Source: Acridotheres tristis (taxonomy: Eukaryota; Chordata; Aves; Passeriformes; Sturnidae). Taken from it: a stretch of 64,000 nucleotides of DNA. Shown in pieces: positions 52,796 to 64,000 of the stretch; position 1 is the first letter of the stretch, and each line of letters opens with the position of its first letter. A program made the translations under genes and the position numbers. The notes under the pieces were generated by a model that worked only from the letters and a program-made list of their open reading frames with translations, had not been told where the DNA came from and did not search any database. The stretch is from positions 14,581,449 through 14,645,448 of the forward strand of contig CM072894.1 of assembly GCA_037013685.1 (NCBI GenBank), in the 5' to 3' direction.

Positions 52796-55700
52796 TCAGA
52801 CACGTGGTGTGCTCTTCTCACAGATCATCAGACCTAAACACACAATTACAACAGCCCACGTTTGTTCAGGCTTGATAGTTGCTCACTATTTCACAGTGCC
52901 CAAAGTCACAAAAGCACAGTGTTGAAATGAAATTATTTGCCTCTGAGTCTTAAGCTGTTTGTTTATATGTGCATATATACATGTTTAAGTGCTGCAGAGG
53001 TGGTGGATTATAACCTTAGTGACTTAAGTAAGCATCATGGCACTGAGTAATAGTGGGAATCCTTTATGGGGTTACATGGTGTGTGTTTTATTATGCCTTT
53101 TGGTTTGCTAAAATCATTCATGATTGTGTGGTCAGAGCAAAAGCATAGGAAGCTTCTGATAAACTGGTAAACTTGTAGTGCTTGCCTTCCTTTTGTAAAT
53201 GGCCTATAGATCTTTAAAAAAACTAGAAAAATGATGCAACCCTTATGCTCTTTCCACAGGCAGGTTCAAGTACCTTTCTTTGTATTTTTAGGTGAGAGAA
53301 GTGCTAAGCTTGGCTCCTACCCTTATGTGTGGGGTGAGGTCTGCACTATTCTTTTCCAGGTATGGTGCTACAGGATGCACTGGTAACTTGTAAAGCTTGA
53401 GCTCTGACTTGTCTCTTGCTGTAGTTGTTCAGGGAATTAGATCTGATTAGGAGGAAGCTGAAATCCTCCAGGAAATCCTATGAAGATGTTCTTGTTGCTT
53501 TAGTTAGGGGAAACAGCTAGAAGAAACACATACATGTTTGATCTCTTTTGGACAGGTGCTTGTGTGCTGCATGGCCTGTGCTGTGGCAGAGCAATTAAAT
53601 TCAATGTGGAACATGTGTAGACTACAAGGAAAATACCATGAAGGTTTTTAAATCTGCCTTTCTCCTCTGTATCATCAGTTTTTCTTTTCAAACAGAGAAT
53701 GTAGTGGTTCTTCAAAAAACATGTGCCTATCTCTGGTCATGATGGCAAGTAAGGGGAAGATTGTGACTGGTGGTTTGGATAGAAAAGGGGTGGACTGAAT
53801 GTACAAACTCCTTTTGAAAATTGAAAATTATAATTGGAAGGAAAATAGATTTCATTTGGTGGAGACCTGAGTTTCTATTGCCAATATTTTCAAGAGACCT
53901 TTTTGAATAACCTAGATTAGTTCTTGCAGCAATCTTTTATCTGAAGGATATTTACAGGACAATGCCAATAGAAAAACTTAAAAAAGAAAACAAGAAGCAG
54001 TTTGGGTAAGTATATTTTGTATAGGAGATTGTGTGTTATGCAGGCAAAGCAAATGAGGCATGAAATTCTCTGAGCTATGATGACGTTCAAGAGCATTGGA
54101 AATGGTCTAATGTGGTTAAGGGATTTGACACATCTGTGAGGTTGTAGGTGTCTAGACCCCTCTTACCTTTGTGCACAGCACTACAGAGCTAGTGGGTTGG
54201 CATACTGAAGGGGAATAAGGAGCAAGAAACCAGCTGCAAACATAAATCTGTTTGTCCAAGAAATAACAAATGATTAACTGACTTGTTTGGGTTTTGTGGG
54301 TAGCAGCTCAGTACCTCCTGAAAGAAAGCCTGTGCTGAGGCTCATTGGGGGTTAGATGGTGGCCTCGGTGGTGCCAGAATCATGAGAAAGGGCTGGATTT
54401 TGAGAAAAATCAGGTTATGTGACAGTTGTAGAGATAACAGACTCTAAAAAACTGACTGCAATAAAGTGCTTTCCTCCAAATTATGAAACTCTCAAGGTAA
54501 TATATATTGGTCTATTTTGCTCCTGTTCTTTATCAGGGAAGCTTCAATTTGTAAGAAAACTCATGTTTCCTAAACTGGAAGGGAAGGGAGTGCAGTGCTT
54601 AATCCTGAGGCAATTACAGGCTTGGTGCCCAGCACCCAAGAACATGCACTGAGGAATAAAATGGAGAGTGTTATAGAAGTTGCACCATGCTCTGGACAAG
54701 ATTGTGGCTTCAGTAGGTATTATCTGATGTGTTTTCAATTAAGGGGACAGCAGCAAAGCAAACACCTCTCCCTGCATTTGGGTTGGGACAGTACAAAAGG
54801 CAAGGTTAGGGGCTGGTTTAAATAAATCGAGTAAAAGAATCCTAAGGATTTCAGAAAGATCTCCATTAGTCCAGATGGCAGGAGAACAGAGAGCTGAAAA
54901 AGATGCAGCTGTTTTTTCTTTTATACTTGGAAAACTTCAAAGTGAAAACAAGTCCAAAGCAATGTTTCCTAGAAGCAGATAAGAACAGAGGAGAGGGTAA
55001 TGCTGCTCACTCACTCTGTGGAGACCAGAGGGAGAAGCTTGATCCATCCAGAGGATTCTAAGAAAAACCAACAGGGACAGACTGCAAAACTTCAGCTGAC
55101 CTTAATGTAGGCCAGAGTGTTGCATTTATTAATATTTGTTACTGTTTTATCAGAAAAAAAATCCAGCTTACTTAGCTTGATCATGTTAAGCCTTGACATG
55201 GCACTCTATTTCTCAGTCAAACAAATAGTCTGTGTTGCTTTAGAAGTCTAGAGAATTCTCTCTTTTAAGAAACTAATGGCAAATATTTCCATAGTATCTA
55301 CAAATTGCAATTGTACTCCCGCCAGCATGTTTCTTCTAAATATAGTAAAGGATGTTTTGTAATTTATTTAATTGCTTAGACTTGACAAGGAGCCAGTGCT
55401 AACAAACTTGCTTTGATAACAGTATAGTGGTGTTTGCTTGGCTTGGGGATGTCAATGATGAGGAAAAAAAAAGTGAAATGAAGAGTGAAGCACAACTGCT
55501 GTAAACTCTGCTGTTTGCTGTGCAGGTGTGTGAGTCCTGAGCCACAGGAGCACACAGGGCCAGCTGCATGAGGGGGGACAGGAGTGTGAGTCACACGTCC
55601 TGCAAATACAGCAAGGACAGGGCTCTTCCTGATGTTATGATCAGGCAGTTGTAACACAGCTATTTAGGGAAAATGCAAGATAATCTGTTCCACTTCTATT

Positions 55701-58700
55701 TATTGGACTTCACTTTCCACTCTAGCTGGTATCTTCCATAAAAAACCTATGGGGATTTCTGCTGTTGTTGAAAACTATTAGAAAGGCAATAAAACTGCAA
55801 GAAGAAAAAGTTTGCAGTTTTTAAATTAATTTTCTAATGTATTTGTCTCTAAAACACTGAAATTCCAGTTTTCCATTGTTTTGTCTATATCTTCTCCCTC
55901 TGCAGCCCCCCGTCCCTGGTAGACATCATGATGTTTGTCCATATATGTGATTTTGATATACTAAATGTAGAGATTAAGGCAATAAGTATTGACACAGTTT
56001 TTTTCAATATTCATATTATCATAAGAGAAATTTTCAATAGCAGCTTTTTCATTATCTTCCTATCAAGTACGCATAATATTTATGACATATAATCTATTTT
56101 TTTAATGACCATCTTTCTATCACATGGCTTTGGAGATGGAAAATAATTAACTAGGCAAAGGAATATTAACAATTAATGTAAGTCAAAGTAAATTCTAAGT
56201 AACCAACTAATATTTCAATGAGGAAGGATCTGATCCAATGGAGTTATGCTTACTTGTAAAGTTTGTTTTTATTTTTAGAATTCTTACATTAAATTGCATG
56301 CAATATATAGCTATAGAGCCTTTTTAAATGAGTTATGTATAATTATCAATATTAAGTAAGTGATGATTGAGTTTTTGGATTTGAAAATGCCAGAGTTTCC
56401 ATACATTTCAGTAGCACCAGATTTCAATTTATTTTTGGTTTTGACCTAGTTGGTGGAAGCCTACACGTATTTGAAACATAGAAATAGCCCATTTCCAGAT
56501 ATCCAATTTTATGCAAAAGGAGAATATGTAATTCTCATAATACACCTTCATAGACCATTTCTGTATGGATAATAATGGAAATACTAACTTCATGCTCAAG
56601 CATAATGGAAATCATGTTTTAATTTTTAGGGAGAGAATTACTTTTATAATCTGATGTGGTTTTTAGGTAAGTCATTCTTGAATGTGAAGAGCTTACACTG
56701 TACATTTCTTATCCATATGTTGTTATGGAAGGCTGGACCTGGACCAATGCTTTCTTACCATCTGCCTTATGAGTGCTCCTTGCAGATGTTCTCCTTTAGT
56801 TAATAGCCATGATTTCTACACCAGTTCTTGCTGCCTTTCCTTGTGGCTCCTGAGAAAGCAAAACAACACTTCTTTTGAGTATTTACCTGGTTTTATTTGC
56901 TAGGCACAAATGAGTATGTGTAGTTTGGCTTTTAAATTCATCAGTAAGCCAAGGACTATTCCATTGATATCTGAATAATGTTTAGGAGATATGAATCCAG
57001 TGCACTCTCCAAGTTTTAAAAGATGTGTATCACTAGCTCTGGTGCTAATCATGTCAATTCCGAGAGGCTGTTTTAGTTGTGTGGTGCCCAGGGGGCAGAA
57101 AACTTGTTAGCATTTTCCCTGTTATCAGCTAGGGGCTTTGCCATGTCATGTAGATTCTGGGCCTCTGCTTCAGGTTACTTGTAAAAATAAGTTGCGTGGA
57201 TAAGTGAGTTATCTCTTAACATCACATTAATTTGGGAAAAATTGTTGAAGTTATCTCTCTATGACTTCTTTTGACTGACTGCAATCCATATGGGTGTCAT
57301 AGGTCTCATTTCTCATAATACCATATTATAGGGAAGAAATGTTTGGTCTGCTGAGTGAAATGTGAAAAAAAAATTAATTAAAATTCTATATTTACTGGCT
57401 TTTTTAATATGAGGGATGCGTGTGTTAATATCTACCTTCAGGAGTATTATTAATGAGATACTTCTAGAATAGATTTTTCCTTAAGCGTTTTGGTATCAAC
57501 ACCTGCTGTTCAGAAACTCAGAATTATTTTACTTGCACTTAACTTGTTTTTATGAGTTTATCTTAGGCATAAACAGGAACAAATTACATCTTCTAATACC
57601 CAGTATAGCTGTAAGTAAATGAAATTAGAAAGTTTCTAAATTCTTTAAAGTAATCATACAGGAAAGGAAAAATTGCTAATATTAAGCATGGTGAAAAATC
57701 TCAAGGGCTAGTGCGATACCCAAACAACAAAATGTAGTGACTTACAAGGGATTGTTTTTTACCTGGCAGGTAGGAAGAAAAAACTGTGGTGGAAGCAGAA
57801 TTGAGGCATGATGCAATGTGAGCATCAGATAAAATGGAAGAAAACTGTGACTCTTTTATCATGTAGTTAGGTGGAGGGGTTTTTATAAATGTATTTTTTT
57901 TCTGCCTATCGTTCAAAACAGTTGCATATGAGCAAATGTGGGAAAGTCTTGTGTAGGTTAGGCTTTTTTAGCAGTGGTTGGGGTTTTTTGGGCTTTTTTC
58001 TTGAGTCGTAGGCAATAGAGCTGAAGAGATTTTTATTCAATATGAAAGCCCTAGGTACTACCTCTGGCTATAATCTGTTTATAAAACTGGAGTTATTAGC
58101 CACATGCAGAAGCAAATATTTCTGAAAATGTTGAAAATTTCCACTGACAAAGTAATAAACTGTATGACACTGTAGGGTCCCAGAAAAAGTTCATAGGTGA
58201 ACATGTGCAGAATTGTCTCAGAATCCTTCCAGGGAGTTGCTTCCACCTCCTGGAGCTCAGAAGGAAAATGCTGCAACTGGAGATGACAGTGTGAGGTCTA
58301 GAGACAGGGTGGCTGTGCACACTCTGGTTGCAGTTCTTAACTAATTCAGCCAGTGTGGGTAAAACAAAAGGAGCAATTTGTCATCCACCCTCAGAGGGGT
58401 ACTGTTGGCTCAAGCAGTGTCTCAAAAACACAGTTCTACAAAGGTGAAGGGAGGAGAAAGCCCAGAACTGATCCATCTTACCAGTTACATTGCTACTGCT
58501 CTGGGGCCAGGTAACACTACTCAACATTACTGTAGAAAGTAAAGGTTTCTCATAGCTGAAAATGGTCAGACAATTCAGGGATGAAAAAGCAGCACAGCGT
58601 GTCCATAACTGAAATCTATCAGTATAATGTATATAAGATGTGGTTGGTAAATTGAATATCTCAATGTCCCTTTGGAATTTTCCCAAATACTGTCAATGGC

Positions 58701-61700
58701 ACATATTAAAACAAATGCAACCATGTGCAATCTGAGGTGGATGTAGATTGTCCAGTGCACAGAAATTTGTCAACCAAATACTTTTATTCAGTCCTGAGAA
58801 TGCTTCAGTTACTCCTCCACTGCTCTTGCTCTGAATGTGGATTGCTTCCTTTAATAAGAGGATTAAAATACTGTAGTAACATCTTTAGGTAACAGGAAAA
58901 CAGGAGACTTTAGTATGGCTTCAGATTTCTCTATAGTTGCCTTTAATGAAGACGTGGGAAGAGAATGCTTTGAAGTCTGAAACATAATTAATTTCTTTAA
59001 GAAAGCTGAAATAATTCACAAAATATGTGTTATATTAGTGTGTTTTGTGATGGAATTGGGGCTTTTTTTGTTTAATGGTCTAATAATGACCCAAATCTGA
59101 GGAATTAATGAGTAGGCATTACACTTTTTTTGTGTTTTTCAGTGACAAAGTGGTCACGTGGTGAGAATATCACAGAAGTAATAGTGTCACAAATAGTTTT
59201 CAGGAGATACAGAGGGTGAACTTGTGTGCTTAGATTTGACTGAACTTGGCACCACTTTTGACTAAGAGGACCAGTGACTGTTTACCATGGCCAAAGTTAA
59301 TTGTGATTCCCTCTGCCAAAACTGCAGTCTTTCTAGTCTAGAATTCTATGTTTTTTCTGTGAAGCTTGAAAAGCACAGGGGTTGTTGGTAAAGATTCTGC
59401 AAGTCCCTGTGTCACCTGTCCCCTTGCTGGCAACAGGCTAAAACTTGCTTCACTGGCCCCTGGGGACACATCTTGCCACAGGAGTGACAGATGCAAGACT
59501 TTCTAATTGCTCCCCAAAAATATCACTTGTGCTGCTTAATCCATTGCACCTTATTTGTTAGAGGCAAATTAAATTTGGGTAAAGATTACAACCTTTCCTA
59601 ACTTCTGTAGAAACATCAGTGTCCCAGTGCATTGCAGTGTGTGCAAAGCCATGTGGACATGGCTAAAGAGGAGCAGCACCTGTTACACAGGGACTTGTTT
59701 GTTCAGATAAATATGTGTAGGAAGAAGAAAAACTTCTAATAAAATGGGACAGTTTGGGTCAGCTGAAAACTTCTTTTCCTCCTCTTTGACAAGGGTAAAA
59801 GGGACCAGTGAGGATCAGTGCTTTTTGCATTCTGTCCACATCTTGCATTCCCAGTACATAGATAACTCCTGCTGTGGGAATCAAAATTGAAGTTATAAAA
59901 TACTTTTTAACAAGTATGAAACTGAAATAAGCAAATGCCTCTACAAGAAAGTGCAGTTATATTTATTCCAAAGATGTATAGGTAGTTTAAAACAATCCGT
60001 GTTTGACATGGTAATTTGTGTTTATCATTAAAATGCTAATGAAATGATAAGCATCTGGTAAATTCATTAAGATAATGAACTTGTCAGTGGCATATTTTTT
60101 GTGCCAGTATTCCTGCTTAGTTCAGGTATGGATAAAGATTTAGTGGAGTAGTGGTGAGAATCTGTTTGACCATTGGGAGCAATGCCAGGCTAAAACTGCC
60201 GCATTGCATTTGATTTGATGATTTTGTCATGAAGTGCTTCTACTTGTAATTTAGGTCACCTTGACCTGATAATTCCTTCAGAGGCTTTCAGAGGTAGGTC
60301 TGAAAGCCAGACTTCAGTCCAACAGGGTTATCGAACACATTTTTTATGATTAATGCCTTCACTAATCAGTCCGGTAGGTGTATATGTTTTCTTTTCTGTG
60401 TGGACTCCAAATGTATTCTAGTCTCCTGGTCATAAATTACTCTGGCAGCAGAAACACCATGAACTGCAAAACTAGAAAGAGATTTCAGATGACTTTTTCA
60501 CATGAAAGATTCTGTGCTCAACCAAGGAGTACAAAGAAGGTTGCATTTTTTTCAGTAGGATGCTTTAAAGATTTTATGCCAAATACTTTCTATACATTGA
60601 ATAAGGACAGTATCAGAAAACTAACTTTAATTTCAAATGTCAGTCACGATTTAGGTCTATTATGGTTTGGTTGATTTTTCTGTAAAACCGAGTTAAAATA
60701 TGTAAGCATAGCTTCATTGAAGTACATTTATATAAAGAGAGGACAGGTCTTCTTTAACTTCACAGATCTTTAATTGCTTATGAACTTCAAAGAGAAACTT
60801 ACAGAAGTTAGATTGATGATGGCCCTTTAGGTAATTGAATACAACATAGTTCCCGTCTGAATGCATGAGTAAATCCAAATTATGTAAATCTACTGTTTCA
60901 GAACCAGCTAGTAAAAATAATCGTCATTTTTACAGTTGAAGATACTTTCTTTGGACAAATTCTGACACACTGCTTTCCTATTGATTCATCTTTTTCATAA
61001 TGGATATTAATAAGAAGCTATAGGTATGTTAGCCTTTAGCTTTTTGACGTTTGTGACTCCAATTGAATAAGCTTTGACATACAGTTAATTAGGCACAACT
61101 GTCAATTAGTCTCATGGGCTTATGCAGGAACAAATCTGACATTTATGAAAGTATTGGGATAGAAGAAGGGAGAAAATATTCTGGGAAAGTTTCTCTACTA
61201 TATTTTTCCTTTCAAGTTGTGCAGCTCTGTTGGGGTGGTATAAAACATTCTCTCTGCATAGATATCATTAACCCATCTTTGTGCAATCATCATGCTTTTC
61301 CTATAGAAGAAACAGAGAATAGATTACAGCCTGCTATTCATCTGCTACACCATAATATAATGTTTACTGTGCTGCAGCTGAGATCAAAATGACTGTCTCT
61401 CCAGCATCAACAAAATTTGAGCTCAGGGCTAGTTACAAGTGTTTGGTCATCCAAAAAATCCATGCAGCCCCATCTGGCTGCTGGACTTAGCTTTCCTCTT
61501 GGATACCATAAGATAGGCTTGAAATTGTGCCTGTGGAGGCAGGACAGTGAGAAGGAGGAAAATCTCTCCTTTGCCTTCAGTTTTGTGTGTCCTTAACAGG
61601 CAGAAAGGGAGATCCTTTAGTGGAAGACTGGTGCTCACGCAGCCCATAGGGATTGCCTGGCATTTTGCAAGTGAATACAAATGATTTGATGCTATGGGAG

Positions 61701-62928
61701 AAGAGAAGAAAAATTGCTTGTTTACTTTTCTAACCCCTTCCTTCTCGCTCCCTCTCAGTAGCCCTCCCCTTCCCTCCTACCCATCTCCTTCCTGGCTGGG
61801 TTAGAAAAGCTCAGATGTCTTCTTTGAGAAGAAGCCCAGGTATTGTGTAAGCTGTGCTTGAGACAAGGGAAGCTCCTGAGAGGCCTGTTATGCTCCCAGC
61901 TGCTGGCCACTGATGAGTCGGAGAAGGAGGTAATTATGGAGAAATTGTGACAGTGGTAGGAGAGACAGAGAGTGACTCACCCTCCTTTAGAGGTGTGGGA
62001 CACTTATGTTCTACTGCCTGCTCCTGTCAGTGTTGAATTATTTATTCAACCCAGGAAGGAGACACTGAGGGATTTTTCGGGTGATTTTTTTTTTTTCACT
62101 TTGTATTTCAATGAGGGAAATTTTATTTGAAATCTATTTTGTATGGTTTCAGGGAAAAAATACTCCCACTGGCATAGCTGGGAGCTGTGTGCTAGGCACA
62201 CTTATTGCGTGAATAGGGCAGACATCTAGTTAAAAACGAATATTTGGATGTCTGTGCCTGCCCATTCCTTCGGGATCTTGCTGGGCAATGATTCTTAAGT
62301 GTATACAGCAAAAAATTTGGCATATAAATTTGTAGAAAACTTTTGTTTGGAGAGGTCCAATTTAGAAAATAGTTAGCATTGCATGTAAAGATTTATGTTC
62401 ATCTATATGCTAGCTGATTATTTAATTGTTGGCTGTTTTCTAATATTTTCCTGGCACCATAAAAAATGCAATTTTTTGCATGCTAGATGAAATAGTATTT
62501 GTGTAGCACCTGATGGTTAGTCAGAAAAGGGAAAAAAATAACATGCAGATCACTATTTGGAAACAAACCTCTGGATTTCACCACACATACATGTATTGTC
62601 TGTGCTGGCTGATCTAGTAGGCAACCATGAATTGCAAAAGCATTTGGCTTTCATGGGCACCCATCCTGGCCTTTTTGGCACAAGAAGAATTTTGCAGCTG
62701 TAGAAAGGATTTATTCTTCCTTCCAGTGTGATTTATATACCATATGTCTTCTCTTCAGCATCTGAGTATCCATGGCCATAGGGAAGTGCTCTGCCTCGTC
62801 TGTACTGTGTGTAAATAGGTTCCTTTTAATATTAACTCCTAAAGAGCCTTTTCATCAACCTCTGTATAATTTTTTCTTGGCAGTTGTGTCAGCTATACTG
62901 TGTGTGTTGCAGAAAGGAGAACACCATG
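52796..62928. other. ZNF385B: Non-coding, intron leading to the ZNF385B exon
   Basis: AT-rich unique sequence extending to the exon acceptor. It holds a near-perfect palindrome at 59647-59664 and the pyrimidine/AP-1 patch near 61.7-62.0 kb. No upstream zinc-finger exon of the gene (a frame with the C-x2-C ... HYNGKSH pattern) was found by reading through it. Confidence 0.7.
61726..61980. promoter_or_regulatory. Candidate regulatory patch about 1 kb upstream of the exon
   Basis: A nearly pure C/T tract occupies about 61726-61794. It is followed by moderately GC-rich sequence with a near AP-1 motif (TGAGTCG, about 61915-61921) and a perfect AP-1 core TGACTCA at 61973-61979. The pyrimidine tract could bind splicing regulators such as PTB or be part of an alternative promoter. 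These are motif observations only. Confidence 0.3.
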
Positions 62929-62956
62929 AATTCCTGGTTTTGTTTGCTCTTGGCAG
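62929..62956 (+). other. ZNF385B: Splice acceptor region of the ZNF385B exon
   Basis: The last 28 bases before the exon are T-rich and end in TTGGCAG, a standard polypyrimidine tract plus AG. A second possible acceptor lies upstream (TGTGTTGCAG, AG at 62911-62912). Using it would add 44 nt and shift the incoming phase, so the downstream AG is the better choice for an internal exon. Confidence 0.8.
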
Positions 62957-63087
62957 GCACTACTACACTTCCCACCCTTGTGCGCACACCTACCTTGATG
63001 ATGCAGCCTTCCCTGGATATCAAACCCTTTATGTCCTTCCCTGTGGACAGCAGCTCTGCTGTTGGATTCTTCCCAAATTTTAACACA
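62957..63087 (+). CDS. ZNF385B: ZNF385B internal coding exon (partial gene)
   Basis: Internal exon of 131 nt encoding about 44 residues. Seen: the frame reads TTTLPTLVRTPT, then MMQPSLDIKPFMSFPVDSSS, then AVGFFPNFNT, with no stop. An AG acceptor at 62955-62956 follows a T-rich tract, and a GTAAGT donor starts at 63088. The first codon is split (the exon starts at codon position 2) and the last codon is complete, so the exon is entered in phase 1 and left in phase 0. Known: this PSLDIKPF..FPNF segment lies before the MDPVQKAVINHTFG region and the matrin-type C2H2 zinc fingers of ZNF385 proteins, nuclear nucleic-acid-binding factors. The MMQPSLDIKPFMSFPVDSSS wording is what I recall for paralogue B rather than A, C or D. 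The exon carries no zinc finger itself. Where I remember Leu in human AVGLFPNF, Phe is present here. Neighbouring exons lie outside the window. Paralogue assignment is from memory of the family, not a search. Confidence 0.9.
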
Positions 63088-63093
63088 GTAAGT
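63088..63093 (+). other. ZNF385B: Splice donor of the ZNF385B exon
   Basis: GTAAGT follows the complete ACA codon, matching the vertebrate 5' splice-site consensus at all six intronic positions. The position agrees with the family junction after PNFNT, where the MDPVQK-encoding exon is expected to join in phase 0. Confidence 0.85.
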
Positions 63094-64000
63094 AAAGGTG
63101 TTTCCACATTTAGTTTCAGTGTATGCTTTCCAATCTGGTTCTAATATCCAGTACTGCAGCTGCCTTAAAATAGTGCATTGCTTACACAGTTCTAGGGAGC
63201 TCTTTGTTTCTGTGCCATGGTGGTTGCTTTTCCCCTGTATGAAAAAGCTTGAAGTGGTGTCCAGCCTTCTCACTGTGAATGGAGCTGATTGATTTTAACT
63301 TGGTCTCTTGAGGTGGTGTTTGCACGTTGACAAAAATAATCCTGTGCTATGCTTAAGATTTGAGAAACAACAGAATGATTTGGAGCATTTGTCTGGATAA
63401 GTGTATTTCTATATGCTGTAAAAAAAAAAGAATAGAAGCTAATGGAAAGACAGGTGTGACAGGTCAGACCTAGATTCTACACTGCTGTGAATCAAGCTAA
63501 GTATAATGCAGCCAGGAAAGCAACTGAAGGGTGTTGTTAATTCTGCATAATTTCAACATTAAGTGTAAAACTGCACAGCCAGCCAATGTGAAAAATGTGA
63601 ACCTGATATTTTTGCTTTATGGTAAAGCATCTTGGTTTTTTTTTAAACAAAAGATAATATTGCCAAAATAATATTTCTGTGGTTCTTCATGTTTATCAGA
63701 GCAGAAATTAAAAAGATACTCTCTTCTGTACTTCTCACTTCTTTATCGGCTCATAAAAAGGCAATGAGTGTTATCAAAACGCTTGTTTGCCATCACACTT
63801 TAGTTTAAATGTTTAAGCTAATGGCAGCAGGGAGGAAAATGTGGTGAGTCATTTCTGCCCAGGCAGTGGGCACAGTGTGTTTGTAGGTGACTGTCACCTG
63901 AAGTGCTGCACACTGCGCTTGCCACTGAGGCTGCGGGGGGCAGGAAGGGGAGCAGTGTCATCACCACCACACAGTCACCAGCTGAACCACTGCCAAGTGC
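63094..64000 (+). other. ZNF385B: Start of the intron downstream of the ZNF385B exon
   Basis: The sequence continues from the donor with no second exon. The family's next coding block (MDPVQKAVINHTFG and the first zinc finger after it) is absent, so the intron exceeds 0.9 kb. The last 160 bases become GC-rich and contain a 15-base palindrome at 63885-63899. An A run lies at 63420-63429. Confidence 0.75.

Noticed and set aside
62893..63273. 126-codon frame on the minus strand and a 103-codon frame in another plus-strand phase at the right end
   Set aside because: Both are shadows of the ZNF385B exon, whose own frame gives the recognisable conserved protein segment and fits the splice sites.

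Overview
The window looks like one stretch of a bird chromosome and is almost entirely non-coding. It is AT-rich and contains no gene-dense or prokaryotic layout. The interspersed repeats I can recognise are old, truncated CR1 LINE 3' ends of the kind typical of birds. They carry the 'GGTTGGAAGGGA..' / 'TTCTGTGATT' signatures and lie in both orientations. I see no SINEs of mammalian type. The variant near 52.7 kb is a form I associate with songbirds, but that is a recollection and not a test.

The only coding sequence I can support is one internal exon at 62957-63087 on the + strand. It encodes the conserved segment 'MMQPSLDIKPFMSFPVDSSS..FPNFNT' of ZNF385B, a zinc-finger protein of the ZNF385 family. 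The exon has a pyrimidine-rich acceptor, a consensus GTAAGT donor and codon phases that fit. The next exon of the family, beginning around MDPVQKAVINHTFG, is not in the remaining 0.9 kb and must lie beyond the right edge. I also found no upstream zinc-finger exon. Positions 1-62956 are therefore best read as part of a very large upstream intron (or intron plus 5' flank), and 63088-64000 as the start of the next intron.

Layout: 1-5.1 kb is plain AT-rich sequence. At 5.1-5.35 kb there is a small CpG-rich patch unlike its surroundings. 5.35-16.8 kb is plain sequence with a short hairpin near 14.7 kb. 16.8-17.3 kb is a CR1 fragment on the minus strand. 17.3-39.0 kb is plain sequence with A-rich, TA and TTTTG low-complexity tracts. 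39.0-39.2 kb is a CR1 3' end on the plus strand running into a GAT/ATT microsatellite. 39.2-52.7 kb is plain sequence with short tandem duplications. 52.7-52.8 kb is a CR1 3' end on the minus strand. 52.8-62.95 kb is plain sequence with a pyrimidine-rich and AP-1-bearing patch near 61.7-62.0 kb. The ZNF385B exon and the start of the next intron follow.

The many short open frames across the window have no recognisable domains, overlap each other on both strands and are of a length expected by chance, so they are not annotated as genes. I see no CRISPR array, mobile gene cassette, intact retroelement or novel multi-gene system. The most useful leads are regulatory: the CpG-rich patch, possible alternative starts or splice sites around the ZNF385B exon, and a few palindromes.
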